DNA from: Sulfuricurvum sp.
Lineage (GTDB): Bacteria > Campylobacterota > Campylobacteria > Campylobacterales > Sulfurimonadaceae
Assembly: GCF_023250475.1 (NCBI RefSeq)
Contig: NZ_JAHFAQ010000003.1
Coordinates: 1 to 42,394 of the forward strand
Length of the DNA stretch: 42,394 bases
Reading direction: 5' to 3'
The position numbers were made by a program, and so were the translations under genes. Shown in pieces: positions 25,784-33,887 of this stretch (positions within the stretch are counted from its first letter, which is position 1; each line of letters opens with the position of its first letter). The notes beneath the pieces are model-generated. The model had not been told where the DNA came from. It saw only the letters and a program-made list of their open reading frames with translations, and ran no database searches.

Positions 25784-27427
25784 GTGTTTAAAGATTATAA
25801 TTCCGTATCTAATTTAGACGGGGACAGGGTGATATTTTCTTTATCAAAGCCTATCAAGGCTCGTACAGCGGTAATCGTTGTTGCATTATTATTGGTTGTT
25901 TTTGCGAACGGAGCATTTTTTAAACATGTCGGCGCAATATATCCCTTAGCCGGCGGGAACCTCTTTTTTGTTATCTCTTTGGGAATTGTCCTTTTCAGTG
26001 TGACGGTGATCCTTTTGAGCTTGTTAAGCGGACGCTATACTCTGAAACCTATACTGATAACCGTATTGCTGGTCACTTCGATGGTCGCCTATTTCATGGA
26101 TGCGTACGATGTCGTGATCGATTCGCACATGATCCAAAATCTTTTAGAGACCAATATCAAAGAATCGGTCGATTTATTGAGTTTTAAACAGGTGCTCTAT
26201 TTCGTGTTACTGGGGGTTATCCCCTCGGTGATCGTCTATCGGTTGAAAATCGTATCGATGACATTGACAGAGACCCTTGTGGATAAAGCCAAAGTGATTG
26301 GGATTGCATTGGCGGTTGCCGTTGTGATTATTTTTTCATTCAGCAAATATTACACCTCTTTTTTCCGAGAGCATAAACCGCTCCGTTATTATGCCAATCC
26401 GGCGTATTATCTTTACTCCGTCGGCCATTATGCCCAAGAGACATTTTCACACCCTTATTCGGGTATCGCTCCGATAGGGGAGGATGCGAAAATCATCTCC
26501 GGCAATCAGCCGCGCAAATTGATTGTTTTGGTTGTCGGTGAGGCGGTGCGATGGGATCATTTCGGTTTGAACGGATACTCTCGTGATACGACGCCGTTGC
26601 TCCGAAAAGAGGACATTATCAACTATACACAGTTTACGTCGAGCGGGACGGAGACGGCGGTATCGGTGCCGTGCATGTTCTCTTCGTTCGGACGTGAGGG
26701 GTACGACAAAGAGAAAGCGAAACATACGGAAAATGTTTTGGACGTTCTCAAACGCGCCGGTGTCAATATCCTTTGGCGTGACAACAACTCCGATTCAAAA
26801 GGGGTGGCGGACCGGGTGAGTTATGAAGATTATCAAAGTCCGAAAGTCAATACGATCTGCGATGAAGAGTGTCGTGACGAGGGGATGCTGGTCGGTTTGC
26901 AGGAGTATATCAATACCCATCCAAAAGGGGATATTCTGATCGTTTTGCATCAGATGGGGAACCACGGTCCGGCCTACTATAAACGGTATACCAAGCCGTT
27001 CGAGAAATACACGCCGGTATGCAAAACCAATCAGCTTGAGCAATGCTCCAAAGAGGAGATCACCAACGCGTATGACAATACGATTCTCTATACCGATACT
27101 TTTTTAACGCAGGTTATCGCTCTCCTCAAAGGGAATGATGAACGTTTTGCTACGGGGATGTTTTATTTGAGTGACCATGGCGAATCACTGGGGGAAAACG
27201 GTCTCTATCTGCACGGATTTCCCTACGCTATCGCTCCCGAAGCGCAAAAGCATGTTCCGGCCGTGATGTGGTTCGGTAAACAATTTAAAATTGATAAAGC
27301 CAAAATGGCCGATTCAGCTAAAGAACCTCAAACCCAAGATTCCCTTTTTCATACTCTTTTGGGGTATTTGGACGTCAATACGACTATTTATCAACCGAGA
27401 CTCGATTTACTCCATGTCGGTCGCTAA
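25784..27427 (+). CDS. eptA: Phosphoethanolamine transferase (EptA/EptC family)
   Basis: A protein of about 547 residues with five N-terminal helices and a periplasmic domain. Motifs are VGEAVRWDHFGLNGYSRDTTP, the nucleophile region SSGTETAVSVPCMFS, HQMGNHGPAYYKRY and YLSDHGESLGENGLYLHG, with several cysteines for periplasmic disulfides. The family moves phosphoethanolamine from phosphatidylethanolamine to lipid A; in Campylobacter EptC also modifies FlgG. The GTG at 25784 has no clear ribosome site; a GTG at 25829 behind GGGGACAGG is an alternative. It overlaps the PAP2 gene. The neighbouring phosphatase recalls lpxE-eptA of Helicobacter pylori, where the lipid A 1-phosphate is removed and replaced. 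Confidence 0.9.
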   Translation: MFKDYNSVSNLDGDRVIFSLSKPIKARTAVIVVALLLVVFANGAFFKHVGAIYPLAGGNLFFVISLGIVLFSVTVILLSLLSGRYTLKPILITVLLVTSMVAYFMDAYDVVIDSHMIQNLLETNIKESVDLLSFKQVLYFVLLGVIPSVIVYRLKIVSMTLTETLVDKAKVIGIALAVAVVIIFSFSKYYTSFFREHKPLRYYANPAYYLYSVGHYAQETFSHPYSGIAPIGEDAKIISGNQPRKLIVLVVGEAVRWDHFGLNGYSRDTTPLLRKEDIINYTQFTSSGTETAVSVPCMFSSFGREGYDKEKAKHTENVLDVLKRAGVNILWRDNNSDSKGVADRVSYEDYQSPKVNTICDEECRDEGMLVGLQEYINTHPKGDILIVLHQMGNHGPAYYKRYTKPFEKYTPVCKTNQLEQCSKEEITNAYDNTILYTDTFLTQVIALLKGNDERFATGMFYLSDHGESLGENGLYLHGFPYAIAPEAQKHVPAVMWFGKQFKIDKAKMADSAKEPQTQDSLFHTLLGYLDVNTTIYQPRLDLLHVGR

Positions 27428-28106
27428 ACATACGTGGATGAGTGCGGTAGCCCTCATCGCCGCAATACTCTTTTTCGGTGTGAGCGGAACCGATATCTGG
27501 ATTCAAAACCATTTTTATAATCCCGTGAGTCATCAATGGATTTTGGACCGCGAAGATCCCGTTTTAAATTTTATTTTTTATGACGGTGTTAAGCGGCTTA
27601 TTATTATCCTCAATGTGCTTGTTTTGATCGGATTGATTCTCTGGTGGAAAAAACCGTTTTTAAGCAAATATCGCAGAGGTCTGGTGATTGTTCTCCTCTC
27701 CTCTATTTTTGTTCCGGTCATTGTGGGGAGTTTGAAAGCGACCACCAATATCCCCTGTCCTAAAAATTTGGCGATTTACGGAGGGCTTTACCCCCATACC
27801 TGTGTATGGGAAAAGTATCCAAGCACTTTTTGCAACCAAAAAAAAATAAAATGTTGGCCGGCAGGTCATGCAAGCGGCGGATTTGCACTTTTGTCCCTTT
27901 ATTATCTGTTTCATAAACGCAGAGCAAAAATAATTGCCGTGAGCGGTGTCATGGTTTTGGGATGGAGCATGGGGACGTATAAGATGCTGATCGGAGACCA
28001 TTTCCTCAGCCACACAACCATTACGATGATTATGGCATGGCTCATTATTTCCGTTATCGTTGTCATCGTAAGCCGCCTGGAACGAAAGGGGATCATCACC
28101 CTGTAA
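27414..28106 (+). CDS. PAP2-family membrane phosphatase, candidate lipid A phosphatase
   Basis: About 230 residues with six hydrophobic helices. The acid-phosphatase motifs are diverged: KATTNIPCP stands for K-x6-R-P with Cys in place of Arg, PAGHASGG for PSGH, and GDHFLSHT supplies the third motif His. This variant set with a CP-type motif occurs in a PAP2 subfamily linked to phosphoethanolamine transferases. The start overlaps the eptA end by 14 bases; ATG 27438 is possible. By context it may dephosphorylate lipid A before EptA acts, or recycle undecaprenyl or phospholipid products. Substrate unproven. Confidence 0.78.
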   Translation: MSVAKHTWMSAVALIAAILFFGVSGTDIWIQNHFYNPVSHQWILDREDPVLNFIFYDGVKRLIIILNVLVLIGLILWWKKPFLSKYRRGLVIVLLSSIFVPVIVGSLKATTNIPCPKNLAIYGGLYPHTCVWEKYPSTFCNQKKIKCWPAGHASGGFALLSLYYLFHKRRAKIIAVSGVMVLGWSMGTYKMLIGDHFLSHTTITMIMAWLIISVIVVIVSRLERKGIITL

Positions 28107-28111
28107 AATGG

Positions 28112-28117
28112 TATAAT
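28112..28117 (+). promoter_or_regulatory. -10 box upstream of the peptide-binding protein gene
   Basis: A perfect TATAAT, 22 bases before the TTG start at 28140. Confidence 0.5.
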
Positions 28118-28139
28118 CTCATCAAAAAACGGGCTGAGA

Positions 28140-29639
28140 TTGAAACTTTTAGTACTTCTTTTACAGAGTGTCTGGTTGATCGCTTCGACCCTTCATCTGA
28201 GTGCCTCCTCCAACCCCGCACGGCTTAATCCCCTGATCGCTACCGATTCGGCGAGTTCGTCCATTTCCGGGTTTTTATTTAACTCTCTTGTCAAATACGA
28301 TGAGAGCGGTCAGAAAATTATCGGTGATTTGGCGCAATCGTACCGTTTCGTTACCCCCACCGTCATAGAGTTTAAACTTCGTCGCGGCGTGAAGTGGCAT
28401 GACGGGAAACCTTTCACTGCGGCTGATGTCCTATTTACCTACGATCTCATCAAATCTCCCCAAACCATTACCCCCTATGCTTCTGATTTTCGGGTGATTA
28501 AAAGTGTTCACATGATTGATGATTACACCCTCCGCGTAACCTATGAAAAACCCTATTTTAAAGCGCTGGAAGTATGGATGATGGGGATCGTTCCGCGTCA
28601 TGTGCTCGTTCATGATAAAGATATTATGAGTTCAAAATTCAATACTCACCCCATCGGGACGGGCCCTTATATCCTCAAAGAGTTAGAGTTTTCCAAACAG
28701 ATTGTTTTGGAAGCGAATCCGAATTATTATGAGCATAAACCGAAGATCGAAAAAATCGTTTTTCATGTTATCAGCGATCCGATGACCCGATTTTTAATGC
28801 TGAAATCGGGTCAAATCGATCTGGACGCCCTCGAGCCGATGCAGGTTGAACGGCAGTTGGAGAAAGGATTTCAGCAAAGTTTTGCCACATTGGAACTCCC
28901 CTCGCACAGTTATACCTATCTGGGGTTCAATTTACGGCTTAAAAAATTTCAAGATCCCCGTGTTCGTCAGGCTCTGTCATTGGCAATTGACCGCCAAAAA
29001 TTGATTGACATCTTATTTTTAAAGCACGGCAATGTCTGTACGGGCCCTTTTTTGCCCGGGAGCAAAGGGTTCAATGAAGCGCTAAAAGCACCGAAGCGCA
29101 ACCTTGTTCAGGCAAAAGCGCTTCTTAAAGCGGCCGGGTATGATAGCGCCCATCCGCTGCAGTTTGAGATTGCTACTTCGAACTCCAATGCGATCCGTCC
29201 GTATGCGGCAGAAATAATGCAGAGACAGCTTCTGGAGATTGGGGTTAAAGTAACGCTTCGGGTGATGGAGTGGCAGGCATTTTTGAACACCGTTGTCGCT
29301 CCGAGAAAATTTGATACGGTGCTGCTGGGGTGGTCGCTCTCCCTGACCCCCGATCCGTATGCACTTTGGCATTCGGAGAGTGACGTTCCGGGGGGATTTA
29401 ACCTGGTCGGATATCATTCGGCGGATACGGACAAACTGATCGAACGGATGGAAAGTTCCACCGATCCTGAAGCGATAGCTGCATTGCAGCGTCAAATATT
29501 TGAGCGCATCGTCGGGGACAATCCTTATCTTTTTTTAGTGATTCCGAATGAAATAAACGTTTACAGCCGCCGTATTAGTGGGATAAAGCCTACCATTAAC
29601 GGCATTTGGGAAGATTATATTGATTGGGAAAAAAAATGA
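28140..29639 (+). CDS. Periplasmic binding protein of the dipeptide/oligopeptide/nickel ABC family (SBP family 5)
   Basis: A 499-residue family-5 solute-binding protein starting at TTG. It has a signal peptide (MKLLVLLLQSVWLIASTLHLS) and then canonical segments: LRRGVKWHDGKPFTAADVLF, GTGPYILKE, TYLGFNLRLKKFQDPRVRQ with ALSLAID, and VLLGWSLSLTPDPYALWHS. It captures peptides or similar ligands in the periplasm. No permease or ATPase genes follow, so it would have to share a transporter elsewhere. The stop overlaps the next gene (ATGA). Confidence 0.9.
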   Translation: MKLLVLLLQSVWLIASTLHLSASSNPARLNPLIATDSASSSISGFLFNSLVKYDESGQKIIGDLAQSYRFVTPTVIEFKLRRGVKWHDGKPFTAADVLFTYDLIKSPQTITPYASDFRVIKSVHMIDDYTLRVTYEKPYFKALEVWMMGIVPRHVLVHDKDIMSSKFNTHPIGTGPYILKELEFSKQIVLEANPNYYEHKPKIEKIVFHVISDPMTRFLMLKSGQIDLDALEPMQVERQLEKGFQQSFATLELPSHSYTYLGFNLRLKKFQDPRVRQALSLAIDRQKLIDILFLKHGNVCTGPFLPGSKGFNEALKAPKRNLVQAKALLKAAGYDSAHPLQFEIATSNSNAIRPYAAEIMQRQLLEIGVKVTLRVMEWQAFLNTVVAPRKFDTVLLGWSLSLTPDPYALWHSESDVPGGFNLVGYHSADTDKLIERMESSTDPEAIAALQRQIFERIVGDNPYLFLVIPNEINVYSRRISGIKPTINGIWEDYIDWEKK

Positions 29640-30280
29640 ATAAAATTATATTGTTTGATTTGGACGGGACGCTGATCGATTCGACGGAAGCGATTTTGGA
29701 GAGTTTTCACCACTCTTTGCATCTCCATGGCGGGAAAACCGATGTTAATGATACGATGATTACGTCGCAGATCGGGCACCCATTGGAAGTGATGTTTGCG
29801 GAAGTAGGGGTTGAGAACGCTATGATAGATGCCCATGTGGCAGCTTATAAGCTCTATTATCGTGAAATCTCGCGACAAAAAACGATCCTCTTGCCCCAAG
29901 CGATTGAAGCGGTTCGGGAAGCCTCAATGTTTGCCCGATTAGGGATTGTGACTACTAAAACGGGGCTTTATTCGCAGGAGTTGATGGAGCACTTTGATTT
30001 GATGCACTATTTCGAGGTACTGGTCGGACGGGAGCATGTGGAAAATCCAAAGCCTCATCCTGAACCGATATGGACGGCACTGGAGAAAATGAGCGGAGAA
30101 AAAAGTACAGCGTGGATGATCGGGGATACACGGCTCGACATTGAGGCGGCGAAGAACGCAGGGATTGAATGGGTAGCGGTAACGTCCGGATATGATAATC
30201 AAGAACAATTGCTAACATTAACAGATATTATAAAACCCAATGTCCTTGAAGCGGTACGCTATATCGCAAAACGGGGATGA
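29636..30280 (+). CDS. HAD-superfamily phosphatase, phosphoglycolate phosphatase-like
   Basis: A 214-residue HAD subfamily IA hydrolase: FDLDGTLIDS (nucleophile Asp and acid/base Asp), VTTKTG as motif II, GREHVENPKPHPEP as motif III and MIGDTRLDIEAAKNAG as motif IV, with a four-helix cap between motifs I and II. It is close to Gph-type phosphatases that remove phosphate from 2-phosphoglycolate, but HAD substrates are hard to assign. It is coupled to the binding-protein gene by ATGA. Confidence 0.85.
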   Translation: MNKIILFDLDGTLIDSTEAILESFHHSLHLHGGKTDVNDTMITSQIGHPLEVMFAEVGVENAMIDAHVAAYKLYYREISRQKTILLPQAIEAVREASMFARLGIVTTKTGLYSQELMEHFDLMHYFEVLVGREHVENPKPHPEPIWTALEKMSGEKSTAWMIGDTRLDIEAAKNAGIEWVAVTSGYDNQEQLLTLTDIIKPNVLEAVRYIAKRG

Positions 30281-30380
30281 AAGTAACATTTTTTCTTTGG
30301 ATTTCAGTCTCTAAAATGGTGAAAAGCTACATTTAAGAGCAACTTTCATAGAATACACGTATTGATAAAATTCAACTTAA

Positions 30381-30388
30381 ACTTAAGT
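30381..30388. promoter_or_regulatory. ACTTAAGT palindrome in the por leader
   Basis: An 8-base palindrome preceded by another ACTTAA (30375-30380), between a GATAAAAT -10 candidate (30364-30371) and the porG ribosome site. The same arms occur upstream of ccoN and rplM. Confidence 0.3.
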
Positions 30389-30402
30389 CAGAGGGAGAAT
30401 TC

Positions 30403-30960
30403 ATGCTAGAGATTCGATGGCATAGTCGAGCCGGACAAGGTGCCGTAACCGGTGCAAAAGGTCTTGCCGATGTTGTATCAACCACCGGTAAGCATGTTCA
30501 GGCATTTGCATTTTACGGTTCAGCCAAGCGCGGAGCTGCTATGACAGCGTATAACCGTGTTGACGATAAAGTGGTTATGAACCACGAAAAATTTATGAGA
30601 CCTGACTATGTTTTGGTTATTGACCCGGCATTGGTATACGTCGCAGACATTACGGCAAACGAAAAAGATAACACTATTTATATCGTTACGACCCACATGA
30701 GCACTGAAGAGTTGATTGCATCTCAGCCAAAACTCGCAGGGAAAAAAGTTTACACGGTAGACTGTATTAAAATCGCACAAGAAACGATCGGAAAAGCGAT
30801 TCCGAATACCCCGATGTTGGGCGCTTTGATGAAAGTATCGGATATGTATGATATCGAGTTTTTCAAAGAGAGTATGTTTAAAGTTCTTAAAAAACTTCCC
30901 CAAAAAATTATCGATGCCAACATGATCGCGATTCAACGCGCGTATGATGAAGTGAAGTAA
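30403..30960 (+). CDS. porG: Pyruvate:ferredoxin/flavodoxin oxidoreductase gamma subunit
   Basis: A 185-residue gamma subunit/domain of the 2-oxoacid oxidoreductase family with the signature IRWHSRAGQGAVTGAKGLAD and SAKRGAAMTAYNRV. First gene of porG-D-A-B. The complex interconverts pyruvate + CoA and acetyl-CoA + CO2 with a low-potential carrier. In autotrophic Campylobacterota it works in the reductive TCA cycle in the carboxylating direction. Confidence 0.95.
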   Translation: MLEIRWHSRAGQGAVTGAKGLADVVSTTGKHVQAFAFYGSAKRGAAMTAYNRVDDKVVMNHEKFMRPDYVLVIDPALVYVADITANEKDNTIYIVTTHMSTEELIASQPKLAGKKVYTVDCIKIAQETIGKAIPNTPMLGALMKVSDMYDIEFFKESMFKVLKKLPQKIIDANMIAIQRAYDEVK

Positions 30961-30967
30961 GGAGCAC

Positions 30968-31387
30968 ATGATGGAAAAAAAAGGATGGGATGGGTTCGAA
31001 ATCGGTGCCATGCTCCGAACGTTTGATGGCGCGGTACAAGATATTGCAACGACACTCCCCGAAAATCGCCCTTATTCACAATCAAGCTCATTTACGGCAA
31101 GTGTAGCGGACTGGCGCATCGAGAAGCCTTTGTTCAACAAAGACTACTGCATTGACTGTCAGTTTTGCTGGATATATTGCCCGGATATGTCGATTATTTC
31201 ACGCGACAAAAAGATGGTCGGAATCGATTTCGACCACTGTAAAGGGTGCGGGATTTGTGTGCAGGTGTGTCCGACCAATCCGAAATCTCTTTTGATGTTC
31301 CCGGAACAAAAAGATGAAGAAGCGGCACTTGCAGAGTGGCCTAAAAAAGAGAAAAAAGACCAATCAGAAGAACCAAAGGAAGACTAA
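30968..31387 (+). CDS. porD: Pyruvate:acceptor oxidoreductase delta subunit, 2[4Fe-4S] ferredoxin type
   Basis: A 139-residue protein with two 4Fe-4S motifs: CIDCQFCWIYCPD and CKGCGICVQVCP. It is flanked by an N-terminal extension (about 55 residues) typical of PorD in this phylum and a charged Lys/Glu-rich tail. It relays electrons from PorB to ferredoxin or flavodoxin. Two adjacent ATGs follow AAGGAGCAC; I use the first. It overlaps porA by TAATG. Confidence 0.95.
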   Translation: MMEKKGWDGFEIGAMLRTFDGAVQDIATTLPENRPYSQSSSFTASVADWRIEKPLFNKDYCIDCQFCWIYCPDMSIISRDKKMVGIDFDHCKGCGICVQVCPTNPKSLLMFPEQKDEEAALAEWPKKEKKDQSEEPKED

Positions 31388-32607
31388 TGGCTGATACAAT
31401 CGAACTACGCGATATCGAGGTATGGGACGGTAATATGGCGGCAAGCCACGCGCTTCGTCAAGTACAGGTGGATGTTGTTGCGGCTTATCCGATTACCCCA
31501 TCTACCCCTATCGTTGAAGGATATGCAGGTTTCAAAGCAAACGGCTATGTGGACGGCGAATTCGTTATGACCGAATCCGAACACGGTGCAATGTCTTGTT
31601 GTATCGGTGCGGCAGCTGCCGGCGGACGGGTTGCAACGGCTACCAGTTCACAAGGTTTTGCCTTGATGTTGGAAACCCTTTATTCGGCGTCGGGAATGCG
31701 TTTACCGATCGTTCTCAATCTTGTAAACCGTGCTATCGGTGCGCCGCTTAACGTTAACGGTGACCACTCTGATATGTACATGGGACGCGACAGCGGCTGG
31801 ATTCAGTTCGGTGCATACTCTCCGCAAGAGGCATACGATTTGAATTTCATTGCTTTCAAAGTCTCTGAAGATCACGATGTCCGTTTGCCGGCAATCGTTA
31901 ACCAAGACGGGTTTATGACGTCACACACAGCGCAAGGGGTTCACACCCTAAGTGATGAAGCGGCATTCAACTTTGTCGGTGAGTATAAACCGATGAATGA
32001 TATGCTCGATTTGGATCATCCGGTAACTCACGGCGTTCAAACGGAAGAAGATTGGCATTTTGAACATAAAGCACGCCAGCAGCATGCTCTTATGACAGCG
32101 GTAATCCCGAAAATCGAAGCGGCATTTGACGAGTTTGAAAAATTGACCGGACGAAAATACAATATCGTTGAATCGTATAGTATGGATGATGCGGAAGTAG
32201 CGGTCATTTGTATGGGAACATCGGTTGAAACGGCGCGAGAAGTGGCTGAAGAGATGCGTGCTAACGGCGTTAAAGCGGGTGTTGTCGGTATCCGTGTGTT
32301 TAGACCGTGGCCGCTGGAGCAAATCGCAGCGGTATTGAAAAATGTAAAAGCTGTCGGTCTGTTGGATCGCTCAAGCCCGCACGGTGCTATGGGTGCGCTG
32401 TATAACGAAGTAGCTGGCTCATTGTTCAATACTGATACCAAAGCAGTGTTGACGAACTATATCTACGGATTGGGCGGACGTGACTTGACCAAAGCACATT
32501 TAGTGAGTATCTTTACAGAACTTAAAGCAAATGCGGATGCGGGTAAACCGACAACTCCATTGCAGCAGTATATCGGTCTTCGCGGACCGAAACTCTCTTT
32601 TTTCTAA
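31387..32607 (+). CDS. porA: Pyruvate:acceptor oxidoreductase alpha subunit
   Basis: A 406-residue alpha subunit: AAYPITPSTPIVEGYA near residues 34-49, MTESEHGAMSCCIGAAAAGGR, TSSQGFALMLE, and the C-terminal domain II with GIRVFRPWPLEQI and LLDRSSPHGAMGALYNEV. It forms the thiamine-diphosphate active site together with PorB. Family-normal length. Confidence 0.96.
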   Translation: MADTIELRDIEVWDGNMAASHALRQVQVDVVAAYPITPSTPIVEGYAGFKANGYVDGEFVMTESEHGAMSCCIGAAAAGGRVATATSSQGFALMLETLYSASGMRLPIVLNLVNRAIGAPLNVNGDHSDMYMGRDSGWIQFGAYSPQEAYDLNFIAFKVSEDHDVRLPAIVNQDGFMTSHTAQGVHTLSDEAAFNFVGEYKPMNDMLDLDHPVTHGVQTEEDWHFEHKARQQHALMTAVIPKIEAAFDEFEKLTGRKYNIVESYSMDDAEVAVICMGTSVETAREVAEEMRANGVKAGVVGIRVFRPWPLEQIAAVLKNVKAVGLLDRSSPHGAMGALYNEVAGSLFNTDTKAVLTNYIYGLGGRDLTKAHLVSIFTELKANADAGKPTTPLQQYIGLRGPKLSFF

Positions 32608-32616
32608 GGAGCCCTT

Positions 32617-33573
32617 ATGTCAGAAATTAAAAAAATTAAAAACCTCAAAGATTTTTCCACTTCGGCGGATCGCTTTGAAGGGGCTAACCTTCTTTGCCCG
32701 GGCTGTGCCCACTCGATTATCGTTCGTGAAGTTTTGAACGCTACGAATGACGATTTGATCCTTGCGGCGTCAACCGGATGTTTGGAAGTGTGTACGGCGG
32801 TTTATCCGTATACTTCTTGGGATGCATCATGGATTCATATCGGATTTGAAAACGGCTCGTCTGCGGTAGCGGGAGCTGAGGCGATGTACAAAGCGCTTAA
32901 AACCAAAGGGCGTTTGAAACAACCGGATCGTACCCCTAAATTCGTTGCGTTCGGCGGTGACGGAGCGACTTACGATATCGGTTTCCAATGGATTTCAGGC
33001 TGTTTCGAGCGCGGACATAACATGATGTACGTTTGTTTGGATAACGAAGTCTATGCCAATACCGGCGGACAGCGTTCAAGCTCTACCCCGATCGGTGCAT
33101 CGGCGACGACGACTCCTGCAGGTCGTATCAGTTACGGTGAAAAACGTAACAAAAAAGATATGATGGCGATTATGGCGGCACACGGTGCTCCGTACGTAGC
33201 CCAAGTTGCTCCGAATAAATGGAAAGACATGGTGGCAAAAATCCAAAAAGGTTTTGCGGCGGAAGGCCCCGTTTATATCAATGCGATGTCAGCGTGTACG
33301 ACCGAGTGGAAATTTGCTCCGGAAGATACCATTTCGATTTCTGATTTGGCAACCGATTCATTGGTTTTCCCATTGTATGAAATCATTGACGGTACGCAAT
33401 TAAACATTACATACCGTCCGAAAAATATTATTCCGGTACGTGATTACCTAGGTGCACAAGGGCGTTTCAAACACCTTTTCACCAAGCAAAACGAGTATCT
33501 TATCGATGAGTGGCAAACACGTATCGATGCAAAATGGGAATATCTCCAACGTCGCGAAGAGGCAAGTGTCTAA
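32617..33573 (+). CDS. porB: Pyruvate:acceptor oxidoreductase beta subunit
   Basis: A 318-residue TPP-binding subunit. LLCPGCAHSI gives the first cluster cysteines, STGCLEVCTAVYPYTSW follows, GGDGATYDIGFQWISG is the TPP/Mg motif, NEVYANTGGQRSSSTPIGA is characteristic of PFOR, and a further Cys in SACTTEWKF completes a 4Fe-4S cluster. Last gene of the operon; no strong terminator is visible behind it. Confidence 0.96.
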   Translation: MSEIKKIKNLKDFSTSADRFEGANLLCPGCAHSIIVREVLNATNDDLILAASTGCLEVCTAVYPYTSWDASWIHIGFENGSSAVAGAEAMYKALKTKGRLKQPDRTPKFVAFGGDGATYDIGFQWISGCFERGHNMMYVCLDNEVYANTGGQRSSSTPIGASATTTPAGRISYGEKRNKKDMMAIMAAHGAPYVAQVAPNKWKDMVAKIQKGFAAEGPVYINAMSACTTEWKFAPEDTISISDLATDSLVFPLYEIIDGTQLNITYRPKNIIPVRDYLGAQGRFKHLFTKQNEYLIDEWQTRIDAKWEYLQRREEASV

Positions 33574-33626
33574 GGACACCTGCTTTCCCTTTTTTCCCTC
33601 TTTATTCTTTTCAAATAATCTTTTTT

Positions 33627-33632
33627 TATACT
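33627..33632 (+). promoter_or_regulatory. -10 candidate upstream of the lsrK operon
   Basis: TATACT directly after a run of seven T, as in T-rich Campylobacterota promoters, 52 bases before the small gene at 33684. Confidence 0.4.
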
Positions 33633-33657
33633 ATTGGAACTCTCTTTGCTTCTTATA

Positions 33658-33675
33658 CCAAAATAACTATTTTGG
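33658..33675. promoter_or_regulatory. Operator-like palindrome CCAAAAT-N4-ATTTTGG
   Basis: An 18-base perfect inverted repeat placed between the -10 candidate and the first start codon of the small-gene/lsrK operon. The position would suit a repressor. No lsrR-type regulator is seen in the window. Confidence 0.5.
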
Positions 33676-33683
33676 ATTGAATC

Positions 33684-33887
33684 ATGTATCGTATGACTTA
33701 TAATCATTTAAATAATTCTGGATGTTCTGCACGCGGCATTGCAAAGCGTGAGAGCAAAGAAGAACTGCTTAAACTTGCGGAAGAGCTGAAGGGATCGATT
33801 TGCAATGTTGATATACGCCCTGTTGAGGGAATTATAGAAAAGCGTCTTCCCATGGAGCTCTTTTTAAACATGAAAGAGTTACGGTGA
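33684..33887 (+). CDS. 67-residue protein of unknown function coupled to lsrK
   Basis: A short soluble protein containing NNSGCSARGIAKRESKEELL and a C-terminal IIEKRLPMELFLNMKELR. I recognise no domain. It overlaps the lsrK start by GTGA (33884-33887), so lsrK translation probably depends on it. The ribosome site is weak (GGATTGA). It could be a small regulator of the kinase or a leader gene. Confidence 0.55.
   Translation: MYRMTYNHLNNSGCSARGIAKRESKEELLKLAEELKGSICNVDIRPVEGIIEKRLPMELFLNMKELR

Noticed and set aside
33574-33683. Terminator after porB
   Set aside because: The region is T-rich, but no stable GC-containing hairpin precedes the T runs; the only perfect repeat (33658-33675) is AT-rich and better placed as an operator for the next operon.
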